A stretch of DNA of 42,088 nucleotides, taken from the NCBI GenBank assembly GCA_025456425.1, contig JALOKP010000025.1, positions 1 to 42,088 on the forward strand, read 5' to 3'. A model generated the notes under the pieces. That model did not search any database, was not told the origin of the DNA, and saw only the letters and a program-made list of their open reading frames with translations. A program made the position numbers and the translations under genes. The stretch's first letter is position 1. Every line of letters begins with the position of its first letter. Positions 7,627 to 16,020 of this stretch are shown piece after piece. Source of the DNA: Acidobacteriota bacterium (GTDB taxonomy: Bacteria > Acidobacteriota > Polarisedimenticolia > J045).

Positions 7627-8939
7627 GTGGCGCACGAACCCGACGAGCCTGGTCCCGGCCCGGCCGCCCCCCCCGGGCGGCCCCCCCCGTCGCCGCTGGC
7701 GCGGCGGGAGCAGGCTGCCACCCGCCGCTTCCCGACCGAGGACCGCGGCCGGCGGCTTCAGTACCGCGGCCCGTTCGAGCGCGACCGCGACCGGATCGTG
7801 CACTCGCGGGCCTTCCGGCGGCTTTCGGGGAAGACGCAGCTGCTGCCGGGGCTCGAGACCAGCCTGGCCCGCACCCGGCTGACCCACACGATCGAGGTCG
7901 CGACCGCGGCGCGGGTGCTGGCCCGCCACCTCGGCCTGCACGAGGACCTGGCCGAGGTCGTCGCGCTGGCCCACGACCTGGGCCAGCCGCCCTTCGGCGT
8001 CGCCGGCTCGCGCGCGCTGGACCGCTTCCTGGCCCAGGGTCCCGGGCGCGGCGCGCCGAAGGCGGCGGCGATCGCTGGCGGGCCGGGGTTCCACCCCCGC
8101 GCGCAGTCGCTGGTCGTGGTCGACCTGCTCGAGGTCCGCTACGGCCCTCCCGGCCTCAACCTCACCGACGACGCGCGCGACGGGATCCTCAAGCTGCGCG
8201 GCGACGGCGCGGCAGTTCCCGAGGGGATCGATCCCGCCGGCCTGACCCCCGGCGCGCCGGCCTCGCTCGAGGCCCAGGCGGTGCGGGCGGCGATCGATGC
8301 CGTCACGCCGCTGCACGACCTCGAAGACGCGCTCGCGGAGGGGCTGATCGAGCTGTCCGCGGTGCTGCGGCTGGCGGCGGTGCGGCCGCTGGTCGAGCGG
8401 CTGGAGCGGGCCGGCGGCTGGCCGCGCGGGCGGTTCCGCGAGCGCGCGGCGCTGCACCGCGCGCTGGTCCACGCCGCGCTGACCGACATCCTGGTCGCCT
8501 CGCGCCGCCGGCTCGCCACCGCCGAGGCGGCCGAGGCAGCGGCGGCGCGGCCCGCGGCGGGCCGTGCCGTGGTGGCGCCCGGCGCGCGCGGCGCGGCGCT
8601 GACGGCCGCGGTGCACGAGCTGGTCGCGGCGCGCGTGATCGGCGCCCCGGCGGTCCGCCGCGCCGACGCGCGCGGCGAGCAGGCCGTGGCCGCGCTGCTC
8701 TCGGCCTACTACCGGGACCCCCGGCTCGTCGACGACGCCGTGCTGCTGCGCTACAAGGAGCTGGCAGGCCGTCCGTTCCTGCGCGACCTCCCGCCGGCCC
8801 GGCAGGAGGCCGAGATCGCGGACCACTACCACGGCCGGCGCGCCTACGCGCGCGTGCTGGCCGACCACGTCGCCGGGATGACCGACCGCTTCGCGCAGGA
8901 CGCGCACGGCGCGCTGCTTCCCGGCCGGAGCCCCCGCTG

Positions 8940-8940
<1 letters not shown>
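7627..8940 (+). CDS. HD-domain dNTP triphosphohydrolase (dGTPase-like)
   Basis: The 437-residue protein resembles the deoxyguanosinetriphosphate triphosphohydrolase-like family, which splits dNTPs into deoxynucleoside and triphosphate. Characteristic segments are RDRDRIVHSRAFRRLSGKTQLLPG (53-74), the HD residues H87 (RLTHTIEVA) and H116-D117 (LAHDLGQPPFG), and PGFHPRAQSLVVVDLLEVRYG, matching the family's GFEGNAQSxRxxT region. The first 25 residues are Pro/Gly-rich. The GTG start follows a -10-like TAGAAT with no ribosome site, so it may be translated leaderlessly. Its stop shares one base with the rpiB start (TGATG), implying co-translation. Whether it prefers dGTP cannot be read from the sequence. 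Confidence 0.9.
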
Positions 8941-9368
<428 letters not shown>

Positions 9369-9371
9369 TCC

Positions 9372-11300
9372 GTGCCCTCGCCGGGCGAGGTCGCCGCGCT
9401 GTTCGCACCGGGGGGGCCGCTGGCCCGCGTGCGCGAGCGCTTCGAGCACCGTGCCGGCCAGGAGCGGATGGCCGACGCCGTCGCGCGGGCCTTCGCCGAG
9501 GGGCGGCACCTGGTGGTCGAGGCCGGGACGGGGACGGGCAAGACGCTGGCCTACCTCGTCCCCGCGCTGCTGGCCGACGAGCCGGTGATCCTCTCGACCG
9601 GGACCAAGGCGCTGCAGGACCAGCTGCTCGAACGCGAGCTCCCGGTCGCGCGCGCGGCGACGGGGGCCGAGCGCGAGGTGGCGGTGCTCAAGGGGCGCGA
9701 GAACTACCTCTGCCGCAAGCGGCTCGGCGAACTGGCCGCCGAGCCGCGGCTCGACCTCGCGGCCGAGGTCCCGCTCTGGCCGAAGCTGGTCGCGTGGTCC
9801 GGGACGACCGCGGCCGGCGACCGCGCCGAACTGGCCGAGCTGCCCGACGCCTCGCCGCTCTGGTCGCGCGTCGACGGCCGGGCCGAGATCTGCACCGGGA
9901 CGAAGTGCGCGCACTACGATGCCTGCTTCGTCTACCGCGCGCGGCGTCTCGCGGCCCGCGCCCAGGCGGTCGTCGTCAACCACCACCTGCTGTTCGCCGA
10001 CCTCGCGCTGCGCCGCGGGGAGCGCGGCGGCGTGCTGCCGGGCGCGCCGCTCGCGGTGCTGGACGAGGCGCACCTGGTCGAGGAGGCCGCGGCCGCGCAC
10101 TTCGGCACGCGGCTGACGGGGCGGATGGCGGCCGACCTGGCGCGCGACGCACGGAGCGAACTGGAACGCGCGGCCGGCCGGGCCGAGACGGCCGCGCTGC
10201 TGGAGCGCGCGGCCCGCGAATTCTTCCGCGCCGCGCGCCCGCCGGGGAACGCACGCGGACGGGTCGCGCTGGATCCGGGGCACGCCCGCGGAGATCTGCG
10301 CCGGCTGGCCGACGCGCTGCTCGACGCGCTGGAGGCGGTGCGCGCGGCGCTGGAGGGGGCGGGCGAGCGGGCCGAGGAGCGCACGCTCGTCGCCGGCCGC
10401 GCGCTGGCCCAGCAGCGGGCGCTGGACGACCTGCTCGACGCCCGCCGGCCGGGAGAGGTCGTCACCGTCGAGCCGCAGGGGAAGGACGGCGCGCTGCTGG
10501 CCTCGTGGCCGGTCGAGATGGCGCCGCTGCTCGAGGAGGTCCTGGGGCAGGGGTTCGCCAGCGTCGTCGCGACCTCGGCCACGCTCGCGGTGGCCGGCTC
10601 GCTCGACCGCGCCCGCGAGCGGCTGGGGCTCGCCGGCGCGGAGGGGCTGGTCGTGGCCTCTCCCTTCCGGGCCAGAGAGCAGGCTGCGCTCTACGTTCCG
10701 CGCGACGACTTCCCGGCCCCCGACGACCCGCGCTACGTCGAGCGCGCGCTGCGCGAGATCGAGGAACTGGTCCGGATCTCGCGCGGCCGGGCCCTGGTGC
10801 TGTTCGCCTCGCACCGCGCGTTGCAGCGCGCCGCCGAGCGGCTGCCGAAGACGCTCGACTTCCCGGTGCTGGTCCAGGGCGAGGCGCCGCGCGAGCGGCT
10901 GATCGAGCGCTTCCGCGAGGAGGTTCACTCGGTGCTGCTCGGAACGGCATCGTTCCGGCAGGGGATCGACGTCCCGGGCGAGGCGCTCTCGCTGGTGGTG
11001 GTCGACAAGCTGCCGTTCGCGGTCCCCGACGACCCGGTCGTCGCGGCGCGCGCGGCGGCGATCCGCGAGCGCGGCGGCGACCCGTTCGCCGAGGACCAGC
11101 TCCCCGAGGCGATCCTCGCGCTGCGCCAGGCGCTCGGCCGGCTGATCCGCTCGCGGCGCGACCGGGGCCTGCTGGCGCTGCTCGACGTGCGGGTCCGGAC
11201 GCGCCGCTACGGGCGCGCCGTGCTGGCCTCGCTACCGCCCTGGACCCTGCTCGACGACCTCGACCAGGCCCGCACCTGGTTCCGCGTCGTCGACGGCTGA
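9372..11300 (+). CDS. dinG: DinG/XPD-family ATP-dependent DNA helicase with iron-sulfur cluster
   Basis: A 642-residue superfamily 2 helicase. Walker A is AGTGTGKT (51-58), Walker B is DEAH in VLDEAHLVEEA, and the motif VI region is QALGRLIRSRRDRG, with LGTASFRQGIDVPGE before it. Four cysteines (C114 in NYLCRKRL, C174, C179 and C185 in ICTGTKCAHYDAC) have the spacing of the [4Fe-4S] domain of XPD, DinG and YoaA. Such 5'-3' helicases unwind D-loops and damaged or R-loop structures. The length suits the shorter YoaA/DinG type with no exonuclease domain. The GTG at 9372 is 3 bases after the rpiB stop. The 3' end overlaps the convergent NYN gene by 69 bases. Confidence 0.9.
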   Translation: MPSPGEVAALFAPGGPLARVRERFEHRAGQERMADAVARAFAEGRHLVVEAGTGTGKTLAYLVPALLADEPVILSTGTKALQDQLLERELPVARAATGAEREVAVLKGRENYLCRKRLGELAAEPRLDLAAEVPLWPKLVAWSGTTAAGDRAELAELPDASPLWSRVDGRAEICTGTKCAHYDACFVYRARRLAARAQAVVVNHHLLFADLALRRGERGGVLPGAPLAVLDEAHLVEEAAAAHFGTRLTGRMAADLARDARSELERAAGRAETAALLERAAREFFRAARPPGNARGRVALDPGHARGDLRRLADALLDALEAVRAALEGAGERAEERTLVAGRALAQQRALDDLLDARRPGEVVTVEPQGKDGALLASWPVEMAPLLEEVLGQGFASVVATSATLAVAGSLDRARERLGLAGAEGLVVASPFRAREQAALYVPRDDFPAPDDPRYVERALREIEELVRISRGRALVLFASHRALQRAAERLPKTLDFPVLVQGEAPRERLIERFREEVHSVLLGTASFRQGIDVPGEALSLVVVDKLPFAVPDDPVVAARAAAIRERGGDPFAEDQLPEAILALRQALGRLIRSRRDRGLLALLDVRVRTRRYGRAVLASLPPWTLLDDLDQARTWFRVVDG

Positions 11301-12827
11301 GCCGGGCGCAGGCCCACCACCGCCGGTGCGCCGGCCGAGCGGCCGCAGCAGCTTCTTCGCGATCGACACGAACCGGTCGGCCGCTTCGCGCAGGTCGGGA
11401 GCGGTGCTGCGCGGGAAGCCGTAGACCTCGACCCTCACCCCGTCGAGCTTGAGCTGTCGGACCAGCGGCACGAAATCGCCATCGCCGGTCGCCAGCACGA
11501 CGACGTCGAGATGCGGCGCCGTGGCGACCGCGTCGAGCGCCATCTCGAGGTCCCAGTTCCCCTTCATCGTGCGGTCGGGGCGGATCCTGAGCGGCTTGCG
11601 CTTGACCTCCCAGGCCTTCATCTGGAGCAGGTGGATGAAGGCGCTCTGGTCGGTTTCGCGGGCCTCGACCAGGTAGGCCACCGCGCGCACCAGCCGGCGC
11701 CCCTCGGAGGCCACGGCAAGCAGCGCCTCGAAGTCGAGCCGTGCCCCCTTCTCGCGCGCGCCGTAGAACATGTTCTGGACGTCGACGAAGAGCCCGACGC
11801 GCGGCGGGCCGTCGGCGGCTCGGCCGCGGGCGGCCGGAGGTGGGGCGGGGGGCGCAAAGGGAAGCGTCCCCTGCGCCAGCGCCGCGCGCAGCGTCGCGAG
11901 CTCGCGCAGGATCGCTTCCTGCGAGGCGGCGACGGTGCGGGCCTCGGCCTCGTGCAGCACGATCATCTTGTCGAGCAGGTCGGCGTGCGCGACGGTCCGC
12001 TTGCCGATCTCGCCGAGCGATTCGCGCCGCAGCCGGTCGGCGTCGCGCAGCTTGGCGAGCGCGGCGCTGGTGCGGCGCTGCTCGGTCGTCAGCCGGCGCA
12101 GTGCGGTCGTGACCTCGCCGGTCCGCTCCTGGGCGCGGCGCTCGATCAGTTCCTCGACCCGCTTGCCGAGCCGCAGGACCTCGCGCTCGAGCCGCGCCCG
12201 CTCCTCGCGCGTCTCCTTCTCGCCGGCGCGCAGCTCCTTCAACTCGTTCAGCCGCCGCGAGAGCTGCTGCTCGAGTCCCCCGGCCTGCTCGATCGCGCGC
12301 GCCAGCTGCGATTCGAGGTGGCGCACGCGCGACTCGAGCTCGCGCCGCTCCTGCTCCAGCTCGCGCAGGCCGGCGCGGTCGGAGGCGAGCTTGGCGACGT
12401 ACTTGGGCCGGCTGCCCGGCTCCTCGCCGAAGGCCAGCCCGGCCAGCAGTTCGGCCGCGGCGCGGATCTCCGGGACGGGGAGCGCGGCGCGCGCCGGGCG
12501 GGCCAGCCGGTGCAGCAGCCGGGCCCCCGCGACCGCCGGCCCCTCGAGCGCTGCCTCGAGTTCGTCCCGCAGCCGCTTCTCGTCGCCGGCGTCGTCGACG
12601 GCGGTGACCCCGACTGCCTGGTCGAGCAGGCCCAGCAGCGCGGTCCCGCGCGCCGGGTCCTCGACCAGCAACTCCCCCACCAGGTCGGCCCGGCCGGCCG
12701 GTGCGAGTTCTCCGGAGGCGGCGCCGGTGAACTCGCGGAACCGCTCGGCGTCGAGCAGCTCGCCGACGACGAGGCGCACCCCGGGCAACCCCAGCCGTTC
12801 CGAGTAGGTTTCCCAGGAGACCAGCAC
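11232..12827 (-). CDS. Coiled-coil protein with C-terminal NYN (LabA-like PIN) nuclease domain
   Basis: With the start placed at GTG 12825-12827 the product has 531 residues in three parts. Residues 1-145 form an alpha-helical region I do not recognise. Residues 150-315 are a long, charged coiled coil (ELEQERRELESRVRHLESQL and onward). Residues 343-495 are an NYN domain: VGLFVDVQNMFYGA (D349, N352), MKGNWDLEMALDAV (D426, D432), VVVLATGDGDFVPLVRQL (D449, D451) and RVEVYGFP. These acidic positions match the metal site of NYN/PIN RNases, so RNA cleavage is plausible but unproven. The C-terminal ~36 residues form a Gly/Pro tail whose coding DNA lies over the convergent helicase gene. An AAGG-containing purine stretch precedes the chosen GTG; the frame is open further upstream but there it crosses acpS. 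Confidence 0.8.
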   Translation of the reverse strand: MLVSWETYSERLGLPGVRLVVGELLDAERFREFTGAASGELAPAGRADLVGELLVEDPARGTALLGLLDQAVGVTAVDDAGDEKRLRDELEAALEGPAVAGARLLHRLARPARAALPVPEIRAAAELLAGLAFGEEPGSRPKYVAKLASDRAGLRELEQERRELESRVRHLESQLARAIEQAGGLEQQLSRRLNELKELRAGEKETREERARLEREVLRLGKRVEELIERRAQERTGEVTTALRRLTTEQRRTSAALAKLRDADRLRRESLGEIGKRTVAHADLLDKMIVLHEAEARTVAASQEAILRELATLRAALAQGTLPFAPPAPPPAARGRAADGPPRVGLFVDVQNMFYGAREKGARLDFEALLAVASEGRRLVRAVAYLVEARETDQSAFIHLLQMKAWEVKRKPLRIRPDRTMKGNWDLEMALDAVATAPHLDVVVLATGDGDFVPLVRQLKLDGVRVEVYGFPRSTAPDLREAADRFVSIAKKLLRPLGRRTGGGGPAPGSAVDDAEPGAGLVEVVEQGPGR

Positions 12828-12862
12828 GCCCGCGCCTCGCCTTAGGGGTCGAAATCGCCCGG

Positions 12863-12868
12863 ATGATA
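12863..12868 (-). promoter_or_regulatory. -10-like TATCAT upstream of the NYN gene
   Basis: TATCAT on the minus strand lies 35 bases before the chosen GTG of the NYN gene in otherwise GC-rich DNA. No convincing -35 stands 16-18 bases away. It fits the recurrent AT-island pattern upstream of several genes here. Confidence 0.3.
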
Positions 12869-12912
12869 CCACGCCGGGCCGCCGTCCGGCTGCCGGAGTG
12901 ATTTCTAAGTAC

Positions 12913-12958
12913 TTGACAGGAAAGGCTTTGCATAGTAACCGGGGCATGGGTGTATCCT
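12913..12958 (+). promoter_or_regulatory. Possible acpS promoter region
   Basis: TTGACA (12913-12918) is a perfect -35, but 16-18 bases downstream only weak hexamers occur (TAACCG). TATCCT (12953-12958) is a better -10 but is too far from it; TTGCAT (12928-12933) lies 19 bases before it. Transcription from TATCCT would give a leader of about 30 bases for acpS. The two elements may belong to different promoters. Confidence 0.35.
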
Positions 12959-12992
12959 GCCGCGCCGCGCAGGCCGGAAAGGGAGTCCACGG

Positions 12993-13367
12993 GTGGCGAT
13001 TGAGGGGGTCGGCGTCGACCTGGTCGAGCTGGTCCGGATCCGCGCGGCGCTCGAGCGCCACGGAGAGCGCTTCCTCGACCGGATCCTGACCGCCGGCGAG
13101 CGCGAGTACTGCTACCGCCGGCGCGACCCCGTGCCGCACGTTGCGGCGCGCTTCGCGGCCAAGGAGGCCGTGGTCAAGGCGCTCGGCACCGGCTTCGCGC
13201 AGGGGATCCGCTGGGTCGACGTCGAGGTCGAGCGGGACGAGGTCGGCCCGCCGCGGATCGTGCTGCACGGTGCGGCGCTCCAGATCGCAGGCGAGTCGGC
13301 CCGCGTGCATCTCTCGCTGACCCACGACAAGGGCGCCGCGATCGCGGTCGCCGTGCTCGAGCGCTGA
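12993..13367 (+). CDS. acpS: Holo-[acyl-carrier-protein] synthase
   Basis: Transfers 4'-phosphopantetheine from CoA to acyl carrier protein. The 124-residue product has the AcpS magnesium-site residues D9 (GVGVDLVEL) and E58 (RFAAKEAVVKALGTG), and the C-terminal VHLSLTHDKGAAIAVAVLE. RILTAGEREYC matches the family's RIFTxxExxYC. GTG 12993 follows a GGAAAGGGAG stretch. It starts a plus-strand unit with the RND transporter two bases downstream, diverging from the NYN gene. Confidence 0.95.
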   Translation: MAIEGVGVDLVELVRIRAALERHGERFLDRILTAGEREYCYRRRDPVPHVAARFAAKEAVVKALGTGFAQGIRWVDVEVERDEVGPPRIVLHGAALQIAGESARVHLSLTHDKGAAIAVAVLER

Positions 13368-13368
13368 G

Positions 13369-16017
13369 GTGTCCTCGCTCGACGCGGCCGGTTCGGGTGT
13401 GCGCGACCTGCTGCGGCGGGGCCTGCAGGGGATCGCGTCGTTCTCCGTCTTCCACCCCAAGAGCGTGCTGCTGGTCGTCGCGGTCGTGACGGGGCTCGCC
13501 GCCTGGCAGGCCTCGACGTTGCGGATCTCGACCGACGTCGAGACGCTCCTGCCGCGGAACGTCGAGTCGGCCCAGCGGATCAAGGCGCTGCTCAAGAGCT
13601 TCGGTGGCAGCGAGCCGGTGGTCCTGGCGATCTCGGGGAACGGCGAAGAGGACCTCGAGGAGCGGATCGACCTGGCGCTGGCGATCCGCGAGCGGCTCCT
13701 GGACCACCCCGACCTCCACGCCGTGACCGGCCTCTTCGGCGAGGACCCATGGGCGCTGCTCGAGGGGCCGCAGGCCCATGCGTTGCTGCTCTACCTGACG
13801 CCGGACGAGATCGACCGGGTGGCCCGACAGCTCACGCCGGAGGCGATCGACCGCCGCGTCGCGGAGAACCGCGAGGCGCTGCGCTCGCCGCTCGGCGCGC
13901 TCGCCGCGCGGCTCTACGCCGAGGACCCGCTCGGCTTCGCGGGGCTGGCGCTCAAGCAGATCGGCGCGCTCAAGGGGGGCCTCCGGATCGGCTCGCGCGA
14001 GGGGATCCTCGTGACCGAGGACGAGGCCTACGCGCTGGTCCTGCTGCGGCCCAGGGTCAACACCAACGACATCGAGACCGCGCGGCGCGTGCTCGGCGCG
14101 GTCGAGCAGGCCGCGCGCGAGGCGCTGGCGGAGGCCGAGATCCAGGGCACGGTCGGGATCGGCCCGCCGCCCGAAGGGGCGCCGCCGGGGCAGATTCACG
14201 CCGGGCTGGCCGGCGCGCCGGCGACCCTGGTGGGCTTCCGCAGCAGCCTGGCGGGCGACCTGCGGCTGGTTTCGCTGACTTCGTACTTCGCGCAGCTCGT
14301 GCTCTTCGCCTTCGCCTTCCGCCGCATCGGGGGCCTGCTGATCGCGGGCAGCTCGCTGCTGGTCGGGGCGATCTGGGCGCTCGGCTTCGCGGCGGTCGCG
14401 ATCGGCGAGATCAACATCTTCACGGTCGGCTCGATCGGCATCCTCTGCGGCCTGACCGTCGACTTCACGGTCCACCTCTACAACCGCTACCTCGAGGAGG
14501 TCCACGCCGGCAAGGACATGGCGCGGGCCTTCTCGATCTCGCACGGCGAGACCGGCGTCGGGATCCTGGCCTCGGTCGGCGTGATGGTCTGGGCCTTCTT
14601 CGCCGCCGGGCTGTCGGAGTTCCGCGGGCTGCGCGACCTGGGCCTGATCTGCGGCGCCGGGCTGGCCCTCTCGCTGCTCGCCTCGCTCTTCATGGTCCCG
14701 GCCCTGACCGCGCTGTGGGTACGGCTCTACCCGCGGCCCGACATGCCGCGCGGGCTCGCCGGCTTCGGACTCGAGCCGGTCCTGACCGGGGTGGTGCGGC
14801 GCCCGGGTCTGACGATCGCGCTCGGATCGGCGCTGACCCTGGCGCTGCTCTACCCCGCGGCGCGGGTCCACCTGGACGAGGACTTCTCGCGCTTCCGGCC
14901 CCAGTCCAACCCGGCGATCCGGCTCCAGAACGAGATCGCCGCCCGCACCGGAACCTCGCTGCAGGCGGTGCTCGCGCTCGTCCCCGGCGCCAGCGACGAG
15001 GAGATCCTCGAGCGCTCGGCCCGGATCGAGGCCGGCCTTGCGCCGCTCGCGGAGGGCGAGCGGGCCGAGCTGGCGGCGGTGCTCGGCCCGGCGCGGGTGA
15101 TCCCTCCGCCTGCGGTCCAGCGGGCGGCGCTCGACCGCCTCGCGGCCCTGCGGGCCAGCGGCGCGATCGACCCCGACGCGGTCGTGCGCGAACTGCTGGC
15201 GGCCGAGGAGCGGAACGGCTTCCGGATCGACGATCGCGCCCGCCGCGCCGCGGAGCGGGTCCGCGCGATCCTCGCGCGCGACACGCCGCTGACCGTGGCG
15301 GAGATGAAGGACGGGCCGCTCGCCGACCTGCTCGACGATCTGGTGATCGTCGACGACCGCGGGCAGCGGCTGGGGATCGTCTCGGCCTACCCGCGGCCCA
15401 CGGCCCGCACCGTCGAGCTGATCCCGGCGATGCGCGAGGCGATCGCGGCCAGCGGCGTCCCGGCCGAGCTGTCCGGGGCGCGGGCCCTGACGCAGGAGAT
15501 CCGGCCGATCATGCTGCGCGACGGGATCGTCGCGACCGTCGTCTCGGCGGTCGGCGTGACGATCATCCTGCTGGTCGCCTTCCGGCGGCTCTCGCTCGTG
15601 CTGCTGACGATGGTCCCGCTGGTGACCGGGCTGATCGCCTCGGTCGGCCTGATGTCGCTGCTCGGGATCGACTTCAACCTGGTGACGATCTCGATGCTGC
15701 CGCTGATCCTCGGGATCGCGATCGACAACGGGATCCACGTCGTCCACCGCTACGTCGAGGGGATCGAGGGCGCGACCCGCGAGGACATGGTGGAGGTCTT
15801 CCGTCACACCGGACGCGGCGTGGTGATGGCCACGCTGACCACGGTCGTCGGATTCGGTGCGCTGCTGTTCGCCGACAACCCGAGCCTGATCTCGTCCGGC
15901 ATCCTGGCGATGCTGGGAACGACCGCGACCCTGGTCGCCGCGGTCACGCTGCTGCCGGCGATGCTCTCGCTGCTGCCGGTGCCGGGGCGGCGCGCCGCGC
16001 CCCCCGGCCCGCGCTGA
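13369..16017 (+). CDS. RND superfamily (MMPL/HpnN-like) membrane exporter
   Basis: The 882-residue protein has the RND plan: a membrane helix near residue 35, a large periplasmic loop, a helix bundle, then the same again. Each bundle contains the expected polar signature, GLTVDFTVHLYNRYLEE with D365 and GIAIDNGIHVVHRYVEG with D786; such aspartates relay protons. Size and organisation match MMPL/HpnN-type exporters of lipids or hydrophobic molecules rather than drug-efflux AcrB proteins of over 1000 residues. Its pairing with acpS, one base apart, fits a lipid-related substrate, but no hopanoid or other lipid-synthesis genes are nearby, so the cargo is unknown. It ends 3 bases from the convergent cytochrome gene. 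GTG start. Confidence 0.87.
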   Translation: MSSLDAAGSGVRDLLRRGLQGIASFSVFHPKSVLLVVAVVTGLAAWQASTLRISTDVETLLPRNVESAQRIKALLKSFGGSEPVVLAISGNGEEDLEERIDLALAIRERLLDHPDLHAVTGLFGEDPWALLEGPQAHALLLYLTPDEIDRVARQLTPEAIDRRVAENREALRSPLGALAARLYAEDPLGFAGLALKQIGALKGGLRIGSREGILVTEDEAYALVLLRPRVNTNDIETARRVLGAVEQAAREALAEAEIQGTVGIGPPPEGAPPGQIHAGLAGAPATLVGFRSSLAGDLRLVSLTSYFAQLVLFAFAFRRIGGLLIAGSSLLVGAIWALGFAAVAIGEINIFTVGSIGILCGLTVDFTVHLYNRYLEEVHAGKDMARAFSISHGETGVGILASVGVMVWAFFAAGLSEFRGLRDLGLICGAGLALSLLASLFMVPALTALWVRLYPRPDMPRGLAGFGLEPVLTGVVRRPGLTIALGSALTLALLYPAARVHLDEDFSRFRPQSNPAIRLQNEIAARTGTSLQAVLALVPGASDEEILERSARIEAGLAPLAEGERAELAAVLGPARVIPPPAVQRAALDRLAALRASGAIDPDAVVRELLAAEERNGFRIDDRARRAAERVRAILARDTPLTVAEMKDGPLADLLDDLVIVDDRGQRLGIVSAYPRPTARTVELIPAMREAIAASGVPAELSGARALTQEIRPIMLRDGIVATVVSAVGVTIILLVAFRRLSLVLLTMVPLVTGLIASVGLMSLLGIDFNLVTISMLPLILGIAIDNGIHVVHRYVEGIEGATREDMVEVFRHTGRGVVMATLTTVVGFGALLFADNPSLISSGILAMLGTTATLVAAVTLLPAMLSLLPVPGRRAAPPGPR

Positions 16018-16020
16018 ACC

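Noticed and set aside
12919..12932. Sigma-54 type promoter (GG...GC) before acpS
   Set aside because: Spacing between GG and GC is one base short, and no enhancer-binding protein gene is nearby.
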